Source: a virus. Taken from it: a stretch of 20,881 nucleotides of DNA. The notes under the pieces were generated by a model. It was not told the DNA's origin, did no database searches, and saw only the letters and a list, made by a program, of their open reading frames with translations. Shown here one piece after another: positions 6,082 to 14,398 of the stretch (the first letter of the stretch is position 1; every line of letters begins with the position of its first letter). The stretch spans positions 1 to 20,881 of the IMG/VR virus record IMGVR_UViG_3300007344_000326, one strand, 5' to 3'. Position numbers and translations under genes: made by a program.

Positions 6082-6534
6082 ATGAGTAAAACAAATGAAC
6101 AAATTGCCAACCTTTCTACACAAATTGGTAATTTAACTTACGTAATCGAACAACTTACCGATTCGTTAAACAAAACCGACGACTTTAACAACTGGTCTTA
6201 TGCTGATTCTTTTGCATCCATTGCTAACAGTTTGGTTAAAGCTAACTCTTTACACAAGACTGAGTTAAACATCAGAGGTAAACAATCACTACTTAACAAA
6301 GATTGGTTTGAAGAAAATCCTTACATGAAGTTTGAACACAGTGGGCAAACTAAATGGCAACCAATCACCAATGAAATGGCTACAAGGTTAACAAAAGCTA
6401 AACAAACTCTTAACCTACCACAAGAAGATGTAGCATTTATTGATCAGATGTGTAGTGTAGATGATGGTACTGTTGGACAGTTTAAGAAAATCAACGCTAT
6501 TATTTATCAGCTTTACAACCAAAAGGTAGCTTAA
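6082..6534 (+). CDS. Hypothetical protein with N-terminal coiled coil
   Basis: This 150-residue protein opens with a heptad-like helix (NEQIANLSTQIGNLTYVIEQL). A polar middle part and a region with ENPYMKFEHSGQTKWQPITN follow, then a helical C-terminus (LPQEDVAFIDQMCSV). It may oligomerise through the coiled coil. No catalytic or metal-binding pattern is seen. It is separated from the kinase-like gene by one base, so the two are translationally coupled. The family is not recognised. Confidence 0.7.
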   Translation: MSKTNEQIANLSTQIGNLTYVIEQLTDSLNKTDDFNNWSYADSFASIANSLVKANSLHKTELNIRGKQSLLNKDWFEENPYMKFEHSGQTKWQPITNEMATRLTKAKQTLNLPQEDVAFIDQMCSVDDGTVGQFKKINAIIYQLYNQKVA

Positions 6535-6535
6535 T

Positions 6536-7075
6536 ATGAAAATAGCTATCACTGGAGCACAATCTACTGGTAAGTCAACTTTACTTAACGCTATTAAGAA
6601 AGATGAACTTAGGGATGGGGTGTTATCTGGATATGTGTTCAATGATGAGCTAACAAGAAGCATAAAAGAGAGAGGTATTGTCATCAACGAAAATGGTGAC
6701 AACCTCACTCAGCTTCTAACTATAAACGTTCATGTTAGTAATATCATTCAACCTAAATTCGTATCTGATAGATGTATCATTGATGCTGTTTGCTATACCC
6801 ACTGGTTATACAAAAATGGTAAAATCGATGAATGGGTAATGGATTACTCTACTAAAGTTTTACAACAAATAATTTTTTCTTACGATCATATTTTCTATCT
6901 TCCGAACGAATTACCAATTGAAGATGACGGTATAAGAAGTAATAATGAAAAATTTAGAAATGAAATAGTGGAGTTATTTGAATACTATATAAAAACTTAC
7001 AACTTACCTGTTATTACTTTAACTGGTAGTGTACAAGACAGAGTAAAACAATTTTACAACACTTTAAAACAATAA
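6536..7075 (+). CDS. P-loop ATPase/kinase, NadR-like (AAA_28-like)
   Basis: A Walker A motif GAQSTGKST is at residues 7-15, directly at the N-terminus. VSDRCIIDAVCYTHWL around residues 77-92 suits the Walker-B-like/substrate region of this group. YDHIFYLPNELPIEDDGIR followed by FRNEIVELFEYY matches the C-terminal pattern of the AAA_28 and NadR nucleoside-kinase-type family. Such proteins phosphorylate ribosyl nicotinamide or related substrates, and phage members may support NAD or nucleotide salvage. The substrate cannot be read from sequence. At 179 residues it is a single kinase domain, lacking the adenylyltransferase of cellular NadR. It lies one base after the coiled-coil gene and five bases before the GNAT gene. 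Confidence 0.8.
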   Translation: MKIAITGAQSTGKSTLLNAIKKDELRDGVLSGYVFNDELTRSIKERGIVINENGDNLTQLLTINVHVSNIIQPKFVSDRCIIDAVCYTHWLYKNGKIDEWVMDYSTKVLQQIIFSYDHIFYLPNELPIEDDGIRSNNEKFRNEIVELFEYYIKTYNLPVITLTGSVQDRVKQFYNTLKQ

Positions 7076-7080
7076 TAATC

Positions 7081-7434
7081 ATGAAGACAGAAACATTACA
7101 ATATTTCAACGATGCCAATTTATATTGGAGTCAAAACGGTTATGACAGAATGGATAACTGTGCAGTAATTAACTACAAAGACAAAGGATGGATGTGGATA
7201 AGAGAAAGACAAGAAGATAATCATGTCCACTTATCAAGATTTGTAGTAAATGAAAAAAGAACAGGATTAGGAAGTAAAATGATCGATATACTTAAAGATG
7301 GTTATGTTAGTATATCAGCTTGGATTAAACCAGAGTTATTTCCTTTCTATATTAAGAATGGTTTTACCATACAGTATGATAGTGAAGATCAATACGGTTA
7401 CTACTACTGTACTTGGGATAAATTAAAAAGATAG
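7081..7434 (+). CDS. GNAT-family N-acetyltransferase
   Basis: This 117-residue protein is compact for the GNAT fold. The centre has a strand and the acetyl-CoA-binding loop (LSRFVVNEKRTGLGSKMIDIL), the 'RxxGxGxxLL'-like motif A. A C-terminal part with FPFYIKNGFTIQYD then follows, the usual 'FY.k.GF' feature of the last GNAT strands. It would transfer an acetyl group from acetyl-CoA to an amine; the acceptor is unknown. It is the last gene of the plus cassette and is followed by terminator-like hairpins. Confidence 0.78.
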   Translation: MKTETLQYFNDANLYWSQNGYDRMDNCAVINYKDKGWMWIRERQEDNHVHLSRFVVNEKRTGLGSKMIDILKDGYVSISAWIKPELFPFYIKNGFTIQYDSEDQYGYYYCTWDKLKR

Positions 7435-7478
7435 TTGTATAAATGAAAAGAGGTTCTTATCTTTTGGTTATGTAAGAT

Positions 7479-7537
7479 GGGTAGGTAAGTTCACACCACG
7501 CTACGATACGCCTACCCGGGTTATACTTTTTTTCATT
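7479..7537 (+). terminator. Long-loop hairpin after the plus cassette
   Basis: GGGTAGG (7479-7485) and CCTACCC (7511-7517) pair perfectly over 7 bp around a 25-base loop; a T-rich stretch follows at 7527-7533 after about ten bases. The loop is longer than usual, so this may be a terminator or a structured RNA end. The 138-base interval 7435-7572 has no gene. Confidence 0.45.
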
Positions 7538-7543
7538 GAGTTG

Positions 7544-7575
7544 AGGGTCGTTTAATTACGGCCCTTTTCTTTTTA
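7544..7575 (+). terminator. Intrinsic terminator of the plus-strand cassette
   Basis: AGGGTCG (7544-7550), loop TTTAATTA and CGGCCCT (7559-7565) form a 7-bp stem with one G-U pair, followed by TTTCTTTTT. It acts on the plus strand; no T run follows the stem on the minus strand. It separates the plus cassette from the convergent minus-strand genes. Confidence 0.72.
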
Positions 7576-7707
7576 TCTACCTTGACCTCTGTAATGTTTA
7601 AGATAGTTTTTGCTTGATTTTAACTTTGAGGATTTAGACTTAGAGTGTATTCCTGGTCTATTTTTTTTAGGTTTATCTCTGTGGATAAATGCAATAACTT
7701 TTGCCAT
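7573..7707 (-). CDS. Small basic phage protein, 44 residues
   Basis: The ATG at 7707 opens a 44-residue frame, starting MAKVIAFIHRDKPKK and ending SKNYLKHYRGQGR. About a third of the residues are Lys or Arg. The Lys-Ser-rich middle followed by 'SKNY...YRGQGR' is a pattern I recall from small proteins of Bacteroidota phages. It might bind nucleic acid or a capsid surface; no function is known to me. It directly follows the small membrane protein stop, and its stop overlaps the edge of the plus-strand terminator. Confidence 0.65.
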   Translation of the reverse strand: MAKVIAFIHRDKPKKNRPGIHSKSKSSKLKSSKNYLKHYRGQGR

Positions 7708-7869
7708 TTATATTTTACCGTTAGCTTTCAACCAAGAGTAAATCTTCATTAAATTGTAAGTAAGTGCAGTAACTCCTACACCGATAGCAATTACTCTTTC
7801 TACATTCATCATCTGAACAGATAAAGCAAAGATATTTAGTATGTTTAGTTTGAGTGTTTCTATGTCCAT
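7708..7869 (-). CDS. Small membrane protein, possible holin-like
   Basis: The ATG at 7869 opens a 53-residue frame two bases after the protease-like gene. Residues about 25-46 (RVIAIGVGVTALTYNLMKIY) form one predicted transmembrane helix, followed by a short WLKANGKI tail. Such single-pass proteins in phages are sometimes holins, spanins or superinfection proteins. Nothing here selects among these, and no lysis enzyme is in the window. Confidence 0.65.
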   Translation of the reverse strand: MDIETLKLNILNIFALSVQMMNVERVIAIGVGVTALTYNLMKIYSWLKANGKI

Positions 7870-7871
7870 TA

Positions 7872-9056
7872 TTAAGCTTGTATAAGTTTATCTGCAAAAT
7901 AACCTTCTATAGAAAAACCAGTTACCTGCCCGTCTTTTACTTTTTTCCAATCTGATAAATTATCTATTTTATACATTCCCATCCAAGTTCCTTCTGGGTA
8001 GTTAAATCCATAAGCATTAGACTTATCGTTTTTAGTATCTGTTATAATCCAGCTTTCAACCATATACCCATCTACTTTATCTTCTGGGTTATGCTCTAAG
8101 TTTACTTGATCTAACAGTTTAGATCTCATCATTTTATTGGCTATCTGTGTAACGGTGTCCTTGGAAAAGTAAACGAAGTAAGGATCTCCGTTTTCATCCA
8201 TTCTAAATATAAGTTTGTCTGGTATTAGTAGAGGACCCACTATTAACTGATTGTCTCCATCAGTTGCAAACTTGTGTTTGTAAGTTTTTTGAGATGACAT
8301 CTCTTGTTTTTGGTAAGTATACACCTTTTTCCATATGTGTCTACAGTGAATACCGCCTTTAAACTGTAAAATATCGTAAGTAGAAGCACCTGCAGCAGCA
8401 AAATCACTGTTAACTCCTATTAAAGACATCTGATCTATATCTTCTTTTCTGAATAGTAAATCTAAATCTAAAAGTCTTCTACAGAAGTCTCTATTCTTTT
8501 CGTCTTTTGGTCCTCTATACTGATATAGTATTTTAAATTTACCTTTCATGTCAGCAGTACTTCCTTTAGGATCAGCACTTGCAGCAGTAGGTAATAAATT
8601 AAATTTTTCTTTATCTTTTATGAAATCTTCTTCTTCCAATAAGATATACCCTTGAGACTCAAGCGTATCCCTTTTTATCCCTTTATTTGCTAACGTCTCC
8701 AAGAGGTTATCCTGTACGTTAGATGGTAGGTCATTAAAGTAAGAAAACTCTTGAGAGAGACGTTCTTTTGAAAGACTGGCATAACATATAGCAGTAGCTT
8801 GATCTTGGTCATATCCTTCATCTATCAGTACTGGAATGCATCTTGCTACATAATCATCTTGAGATTCACCAGGAAGTCTATCAACAAATAATTCTTGTAC
8901 GGCATTTTTTATTAATTCGAACTCTATTAGATCTAAAGCATCACCTTCGTTAAAAGCATAGAAAGGTGCTTCATGGGCAGGCTGTCCTACTAAAGCTACA
9001 GCTTCAAACCCGGTTAAGTCATCTAATTCGTCGATTTTTAATTCTATTATTTTCAT
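7872..9056 (-). CDS. Fused head-morphogenesis (Mu gpF-like) / XkdF-like protease protein
   Basis: This 394-residue protein has three parts. Residues about 57-95 have RLPGESQDDYVARCIPVL and DQATAICYAS, a pattern that often precedes phage proteases. Residues about 170-255 hold YRGPKDEKNRDFCRRLL, then KGGIHCRHIWKKV, which matches the 'RGP.D...R.FC ... GG..CRH.W' pattern of Mu gpF-like head-morphogenesis proteins. Residues about 305-390 have LEHNPEDKVDGYMVESWII, YGFNYPEGTWMGMYK and VTGFSIEGYF, the core pattern of XkdF-type prohead serine proteases. It would mature the procapsid by cleaving scaffold and capsid. The catalytic serine is probably in the GFSIEGYF region with a histidine in LEHNPEDK. 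It follows the tape-measure gene by 14 bases. Confidence 0.75.
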   Translation of the reverse strand: MKIIELKIDELDDLTGFEAVALVGQPAHEAPFYAFNEGDALDLIEFELIKNAVQELFVDRLPGESQDDYVARCIPVLIDEGYDQDQATAICYASLSKERLSQEFSYFNDLPSNVQDNLLETLANKGIKRDTLESQGYILLEEEDFIKDKEKFNLLPTAASADPKGSTADMKGKFKILYQYRGPKDEKNRDFCRRLLDLDLLFRKEDIDQMSLIGVNSDFAAAGASTYDILQFKGGIHCRHIWKKVYTYQKQEMSSQKTYKHKFATDGDNQLIVGPLLIPDKLIFRMDENGDPYFVYFSKDTVTQIANKMMRSKLLDQVNLEHNPEDKVDGYMVESWIITDTKNDKSNAYGFNYPEGTWMGMYKIDNLSDWKKVKDGQVTGFSIEGYFADKLIQA

Positions 9057-9070
9057 ACTTGTTTATTTTA

Positions 9071-10678
9071 TTATGCAAGTGTTCTTCTTGCATTTAGTTT
9101 TGCATCTGCTTCTTGAGTTGATCTTACATCTCCTGATAATACATATGCTTTAACTGTTGGTGTTGCTGTTAATGTTTGTGGAGCATCAAATCTTGGTACC
9201 TGTTGTGGTGCAGCAGCACTTGTTGCAGCTCCTCTTGGTGATCCCATAGAACCTCCACCACCACCACCTTTTAATGGAGTAGCTTTAATATTTTTAACAG
9301 CACTTAATCCTGATGCTAATATTGTAGCTACGTTTGCTACTTTTACAATAACGTCAAATGGTGAAGGTAAGGTAGATTTCTGTCTAAGTACTTCTGTAAC
9401 ACCGAGATAAGTATTTATTAATGCCGATGAAATAGCTAATGCTTTAGCTGCAGCAGACTCTTGATTTAATACTGAACCTAACTCTCCTAATGCTTGTCCG
9501 GTAGCAGCTAATCCTTCTCTTTCTCTTTCCTGTTTTGCAATTTTAGCTTCTATAGCTTTTTTATTATCTATATAAGCTTGTTGCTCATCAGTAAGAGTAA
9601 CTGTTACACCTTTAACACTTTCTTTTAACTGATCTTCAGCAGACTTTAAACCTAACTTAGCACCAGTTAATACACCGGTAACCTTAATACCTTTTTCAAG
9701 TACCTCAGCAGTTTTTTCAAACCCAGCTATTTCTTCTTGTCTTGCTTTTAAAGCAGCTTCTTGTCTTTTAGCTTCTTCTTCTTCTTTTATCCTTGTTCTT
9801 TCTGCTTCTTGTAAGGCAAGTAATTCTGTTTCAGCTTTATATATTTCTTCTTGTTCAGCACCGTCAGCTTTTAATCTTTCTAATTCTGCTTTGGCTAATT
9901 TTTCTCTTATCTTAAATAACTCTTCAGCAGATGCTTTTCTTGCTTGAGCTAATGCTAACTCTCTTTCACCTTCTTCGAGTATTACAGTATTAGCTTTTAC
10001 TACAGCTATGGCAGCTCTTTCTGCTTCGTCTGGAAGAATACCTAAAAACTCTAATACAGGTCTAAACGCATCTACTAAGTTATTAAATTGTTCTTTAATA
10101 GTTTCGATAGCCTTACCTACAAGAGGAAAACTATTAGCAGCTTTCTTAACTCCTTTAACAATATCATCCCAATAAGCAACAATAGTACCTAAAGCAACAA
10201 CAAATGCTCCTACACCTGTGGCAATTAAAGCTGTTTTGGTTGTATTACCAAATAATTTAGCAGCAATACCAGACTTTTTCATGACAGTAGTAAACTGACC
10301 GAATCCTTCTGATACATCTTTAATACCCATACCTACGGCAATGGCTGATGCTGCTTTCTCTTCAAATTCACCAAATACTTCTGATTCTACCCCTAATACT
10401 CCTAATGTACCTACTACAGAAGATAGAGAACCACCTAATACTTTGATAGCACCATCGGCAGCCTGTAGTTTATCTTCAAGCTTTAAACCTGCTATTTCAT
10501 TATTTGTTTTCTCTAACTGAGCATTTAATGCTTGGGCATCCTTAGCAGCTTGTTTAAAAGCATCACTATTTCGATCAAGGTTCTTTAACTCAGAGTTTAC
10601 TTGTTCTAACTGAGATTCTAACTGACCTATCGAAGGAGCATTAACATCTATGTCAAGAGTATATGTCTTTTGTGCCAT
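9071..10678 (-). CDS. Tail tape-measure-like protein
   Basis: This 535-residue protein begins with a long coiled coil (IGQLESQLEQVNSELKNL and ALNAQLEKTNNEI). A hydrophobic stretch around residues 140-170 (TALIATGVGAFVVALGTIVAYW) follows, then a second charged helical region around 225-310 (AERELAL... Glu/Ala/Lys-rich). The C-terminal part is hydrophobic and ends in a glycine-rich segment before PQTLTATPTVKAYVL. This is the usual order of tape-measure proteins, which set tail length and help inject DNA. At about 0.15 nm per residue it would predict a tail near 80 nm. It lies between the radical SAM gene and the protease gene. The alternative is another large coiled-coil structural protein. Confidence 0.75.
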   Translation of the reverse strand: MAQKTYTLDIDVNAPSIGQLESQLEQVNSELKNLDRNSDAFKQAAKDAQALNAQLEKTNNEIAGLKLEDKLQAADGAIKVLGGSLSSVVGTLGVLGVESEVFGEFEEKAASAIAVGMGIKDVSEGFGQFTTVMKKSGIAAKLFGNTTKTALIATGVGAFVVALGTIVAYWDDIVKGVKKAANSFPLVGKAIETIKEQFNNLVDAFRPVLEFLGILPDEAERAAIAVVKANTVILEEGERELALAQARKASAEELFKIREKLAKAELERLKADGAEQEEIYKAETELLALQEAERTRIKEEEEAKRQEAALKARQEEIAGFEKTAEVLEKGIKVTGVLTGAKLGLKSAEDQLKESVKGVTVTLTDEQQAYIDNKKAIEAKIAKQEREREGLAATGQALGELGSVLNQESAAAKALAISSALINTYLGVTEVLRQKSTLPSPFDVIVKVANVATILASGLSAVKNIKATPLKGGGGGGSMGSPRGAATSAAAPQQVPRFDAPQTLTATPTVKAYVLSGDVRSTQEADAKLNARRTLA

Positions 10679-10725
10679 ATTATTAAATATCTTTTATCCT
10701 TATGGTTTGGTTACCATTTATAATA

Positions 10726-11652
10726 CTATTTTTCCCAGATGGCAGATGTACATTGAGCACATATTGTTCCCCAGGCATGTTCTAACACCTGTTTATGCTT
10801 ATCGTTCATCCATAAATCTTCTAACTTGTTTTCTTTTAGGTTACCGTATTTGTGTTCCATATGGTAATCGTTACAACATAAGAAAAGTTCTGAGTTAGCA
10901 TTTATATGTAACCATTCTGTATCTCTTTTACCTTGACATCCTATCACCTTTTTATCTTTTTGTATAAAAGGAGAAGATGAGATATATTCGTCTATTAAAC
11001 CTACCCTATCGATAAGGTGTGGTTGTTTAAATACATTTACGTTAGGAAATAATCTCTTTGCTTCTGCTACCTGTTCGTCAAGTTCGGTAGGTGATATATC
11101 TGGAAACTTAGGACCTTTTAAAGCACCTGATTGTCTATCATGTCCGTTAACTTGAACAGATAATAGGTTTTTGTTTATAAGGTTATCAGCAGCATACTGT
11201 ACGTTTTCTTTAAGTTTATAAAAGAGTTCTTTTCTCATGTTAACTCTCTTTTCAAATAATTCAGCATCTGTCCAGATAGGAGCATTTACACATACACCCC
11301 ATACTACATCTTGGTATTTGTTTATTATATCTGTTTTAGCCGGAGTTAAAGGTGTACCATTTGTTAAAACAACCATACCCAGTTTGAACTCTCTTAACGT
11401 TTCTAACATTTCTTCAAAATGAGCATATATTAAAGCTTCATTATAGTGTGAAGTATAGATACCGTTAAAAGCTGGAGATACTATACCTCCTTTGTTATCG
11501 TGTATTTGTTGTATTATGTTTCTAAACTCTTGAGGTGTCATTTGATTAACACCCTCTGTAGGGTTACCGTGATAGGCAACAGGACAGAACCAACAACCGG
11601 CGTTACATAATCCGTTTGGGTCTATTTGTGCGTATCTTATTTGATCTGCCAT
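10726..11652 (-). CDS. Radical SAM protein with SPASM-type C-terminus
   Basis: This 308-residue protein has the CxxxCxxC cluster motif at C16, C20 and C23 (CNAGCWFC), which binds a 4Fe-4S cluster and S-adenosylmethionine. The following core has GIYTSHYNEALIYAHF and VVLTNGTPL, the expected barrel strands. The C-terminal part has GCQGKRDTEWLHI, LFLCCNDYHMEHKYGNL, LEDLWMN and CAQC, the Cys pattern of a SPASM/twitch auxiliary cluster. Enzymes of this type often modify peptides or sugars through radical chemistry; the substrate cannot be read. It overlaps the upstream glycosyltransferase by 16 bases, so they form a coupled unit directly after the Thr/Cys-rich adhesin. It lies within a structural operon and was probably gained as an accessory gene. 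Confidence 0.85.
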   Translation of the reverse strand: MADQIRYAQIDPNGLCNAGCWFCPVAYHGNPTEGVNQMTPQEFRNIIQQIHDNKGGIVSPAFNGIYTSHYNEALIYAHFEEMLETLREFKLGMVVLTNGTPLTPAKTDIINKYQDVVWGVCVNAPIWTDAELFEKRVNMRKELFYKLKENVQYAADNLINKNLLSVQVNGHDRQSGALKGPKFPDISPTELDEQVAEAKRLFPNVNVFKQPHLIDRVGLIDEYISSSPFIQKDKKVIGCQGKRDTEWLHINANSELFLCCNDYHMEHKYGNLKENKLEDLWMNDKHKQVLEHAWGTICAQCTSAIWEK

Positions 11653-12488
11653 GACTCTTGTGTTTCTTTTATTGTTTTAAAATCTTCGTTTATATCAAGA
11701 TGGTTATAAATTAACCCCATAGGATTGTTAAACCTTTTTAACCACATTCTATTTGCTTTTACCTTATCGTAAGAAAATCTTAACACTTTACTTCCTTGGT
11801 AAGGATCTATATGTGTTGTAAAATGGTAAAATCTTACCCTTGTACCGTCTGGGTTGTTTACTATAAACTTACCATCTTTAACAGATAATGTTTTTGGTAT
11901 GTTATGATTCTCCCATAGATGCATATACTGCATAAAATCAAGCTCTAAGACATCTACGTTATCTTCTTGTACTATATCACATAGAGAGAACATCTCTGTG
12001 TTAGGAACTTTACCTTCCCTATATGGTTGTTCAAGCATCCTTTCAACACTTCTCTGCAACAGGGATTTACCTTGTTTTCCTATGACCATAAGACCTATAT
12101 TGAAAAGGTTTCCTGCTCTATGTGTTAAAACGTATTCTGGAACAACTATAAGTTTGTGATCTTCAAGTTTATCTATAAGGTCATCCAGGTTATCTAAAAA
12201 CAAAGTATCTGCATCTAAAAGAACCTCTACATCACAATCGCTTTCTATAAGACCTTTCCATTTAAACCCATATAGGTTATAGTATGTCCATAAATCCCAA
12301 TCTTCTTGGTGTACATCTATTACCTCTACACCTATATCTTTCAGATGTTGTCTTTTATCTTCATCTAAAGTATGCCAGCTATATACTCTGAAAGGATGTT
12401 TATGTTCATATAGAAGATAACTTTTATATAAGACAAGACACTGTTCGTAGTATGTGTTGTTTACAAATGTTGAGAACCTTACCTTCAT
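11637..12488 (-). CDS. Glycosyltransferase, GT-A type (GT8-like)
   Basis: This 283-residue protein shows the GT-A order. There is an N-terminal strand MKVRFSTFVNNTYYEQCLVL, a nucleotide-sugar region, and a DxD motif LLDADTLFLD at residues 91-99 (D92, D94) for the metal and the nucleotide sugar. NIGLMVIGK in the middle resembles 'fN.G.mvi' in GT8-like enzymes, and FYHFTTHIDPYQGSK near the C-terminus includes the usual late histidine. It would transfer a sugar from a nucleotide-sugar to an unknown acceptor. It overlaps both neighbours (4 bases with the upstream enzyme, 16 with the radical SAM gene), so the three are translationally coupled. Confidence 0.8.
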   Translation of the reverse strand: MKVRFSTFVNNTYYEQCLVLYKSYLLYEHKHPFRVYSWHTLDEDKRQHLKDIGVEVIDVHQEDWDLWTYYNLYGFKWKGLIESDCDVEVLLDADTLFLDNLDDLIDKLEDHKLIVVPEYVLTHRAGNLFNIGLMVIGKQGKSLLQRSVERMLEQPYREGKVPNTEMFSLCDIVQEDNVDVLELDFMQYMHLWENHNIPKTLSVKDGKFIVNNPDGTRVRFYHFTTHIDPYQGSKVLRFSYDKVKANRMWLKRFNNPMGLIYNHLDINEDFKTIKETQESWQIK

Positions 12489-13432
12489 ACCAAACAGCTC
12501 TTCTTACCTACCTCTTGTATATACTCAAAGTATTTCCAACCGGTTACATTTTTGTTAGCATTTTCGATAACATGTCCGTAAGGTAACTTTCTATCAAACA
12601 TACCTTTAAAAAAGATACCTGATTTGTCATTTACTACTCCGGCGTTATGAAAAAAAGCATATTCTTCCCATCTATCTATGTTGTCGATAGCAAAGTGAAA
12701 GTTAAACTCCTTAGGAACACGTGTCTCTCTGTTATACTTCCAAGCTGTCCATAACTCTGACCACATAGACATAGTCCAATGCTGTAGAACCATGTAGTTT
12801 TCTCCTGCTATATCTTTCTTCTTTTTGATAGCGTTAGATATTGGAGGTATCTTTTCCCATAACTCCATCTGTAAGTTATAGCTATCTCTCCAGTATTGTG
12901 TAGGAACGTTCTTTATAAGTTTCTGAGCACCACCAGAGTTTTTTTCTTGACTTTCTACAAAGTCTGGATCTAAACCTGCTATACCACACATAGAATGGAA
13001 AACAAGATTACCTTTAGATTTAATATAGTTTGCTCCTATATAAGAACATGTATCTGATAGATACCATATATCATCTTTTAGGTAAGGTGTAAAGTCAAAA
13101 GGTTTTGTAAAGATAAAATCAGCATCATGAAAGAATATCTCCATATGCTGTAGATGTGGATTTGCTATCCAGTGTTTCTCTAAGATGTGTGCCTGTAAAG
13201 AAGGTTGATAACTGTTTAACCCTCTTGTATCATCATAAAAAAAGAACTGTACACCTTTAAAATGGTCTTTCAACCTTATCCAATCCATCGGTATACCTGG
13301 TCTTGCTATATCTAATCCTAACACAACATGTATGTCTGCTGGATCGATACCCATATCTAAAAAGTTATTTACATAAACCTCTACCTCCCATGTATACCTT
13401 GGTATGGCTGGTTGACAACTTAAATATATCAT
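12485..13432 (-). CDS. Glycosyltransferase-like protein, viral type
   Basis: This 315-residue protein has a DxD-like motif HDADFIFTKPFDF at residues 102-114 (D103, D105) in the right context for a GT-A enzyme. It opens with MIYLSCQPAIPRYTWEVEVY and has WRDSYNLQMELWEKIP in the middle and FHNAGVVNDKSGIFFKG in the C-terminal half. I recall similar proteins in marine phages, where they are annotated as glycosyltransferases. The resemblance to plant peptidyl-hydroxyproline or serine glycosyltransferases is only a suggestion from the arrangement of motifs. It is the first enzyme gene after the adhesin region, 18 bases from its end, and overlaps the next gene by ATGA. Confidence 0.72.
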   Translation of the reverse strand: MIYLSCQPAIPRYTWEVEVYVNNFLDMGIDPADIHVVLGLDIARPGIPMDWIRLKDHFKGVQFFFYDDTRGLNSYQPSLQAHILEKHWIANPHLQHMEIFFHDADFIFTKPFDFTPYLKDDIWYLSDTCSYIGANYIKSKGNLVFHSMCGIAGLDPDFVESQEKNSGGAQKLIKNVPTQYWRDSYNLQMELWEKIPPISNAIKKKKDIAGENYMVLQHWTMSMWSELWTAWKYNRETRVPKEFNFHFAIDNIDRWEEYAFFHNAGVVNDKSGIFFKGMFDRKLPYGHVIENANKNVTGWKYFEYIQEVGKKSCLV

Positions 13433-13450
13433 CTGCCTGTTTTTTATCTG

Positions 13451-14398
13451 TTAACAAAATACCTCATCTACTACTATACCAGTTGGTCCTATCTGTATCG
13501 CAGCTCCATCTCCTGTCTTATACCAGTTACCTCCTCCGTTAAACGTTGATGAACAATCTACGTTAGAGTATACTGTATCTCCTATGGTTGGTTCAAATCC
13601 AGATCCGTCATGTCTTCTTCTTGTTGGAGCTGTTGCACTACAAGCTGCTGCTGATGTTGAATATCCAGATGTTGAGCTAAAGAATTGGTTACAGTTAGCT
13701 AATGTTGTAGTTGTAGTTGTTGTACTTGTAGTTGTAGGTGGAGGACAAGCTCCTGTTATCAAGTAGTCTATAGTTCCGCTATATACCGCTGCACCTAAAG
13801 TCCAACATTGTCCTGATCCATCGTTAACAAGTACTTCATCTCCTGGACTATATCCTCCATAAGGTCCTACAAATCCTAAATCTCCTCCATCGTTACGTTC
13901 TGCTATATAAGCGTTTGGTGTTTGTGTTGTAGTAGTTGTAGTTGTCGATGTAGATGTCGTAGTAGGAGCAGCAGTTGTTGACGTTGTTGACGTACTTGTT
14001 GTAGTAGGAGCTGATGTTGTAGTCGTTGTTGTTGGTGGTGTACAACCAGCACAGCTGTTATATCTTGTTACAGTTTGTCCATCTACATTACCAGATATAC
14101 TGCCTTGTGGTGCTACTGTATCAAGGTATGTACAAGCACTTACACAAGTATTGTAGAATGAGTTTCCTATTGACCAGTTACCTACTTGGTCTGATAAAGT
14201 TTGTAGATTTCCTCCACAGAATACTTGATTACCACTATCACAATATCTTAGGTAATAGTATGTTGTTGATAATGTAGTTGTACTTGTGGTTGTAGAAGTA
14301 CTTGTTGTAGTAGTTGTTGGTGGGTTACAAGCATTACAATCTATGTACGAGTTAATAACATCGTTTGTGTTTGTAGGTGCTCCTTCTGAACCAACTTC
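13451..14398 (-). pseudogene. In-frame continuation of the adhesin gene after a TAA stop
   Basis: From 14398 to 13451 the reading frame of the upstream 1173-residue protein continues for 315 codons without another stop. It starts EVGSEGAPTNTNDVINSY and carries three more Cys-containing modules separated by Thr/Ser linkers at about 14325-14270, 14040-13915 and 13740-13700. It ends GIVVDEVFC. I found no ATG, GTG or TTG in this frame between the stop and 13762 (TTG, in GTIDYLITGAC), and that TTG sits in the middle of a module. Independent translation of the whole segment is therefore unlikely. The region is either read through the stop, or has been cut off by a recent nonsense mutation or a sequence error. 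The next gene begins 18 bases later. Confidence 0.7.

Noticed and set aside
6415-6708. Minus-strand ORF under the coiled-coil and kinase-like genes
   Set aside because: It overlaps the Walker A region of a clear kinase gene on the other strand and has no recognisable features.
7435-7572. tRNA or other structured RNA gene
   Set aside because: The hairpins do not form a cloverleaf, and T tracts follow, which fits transcription ends better.
10650-10898. Plus-strand ORF over the radical SAM/tape-measure junction
   Set aside because: It lies opposite the conserved SPASM Cys region and the tape-measure start; both minus-strand genes are well supported.
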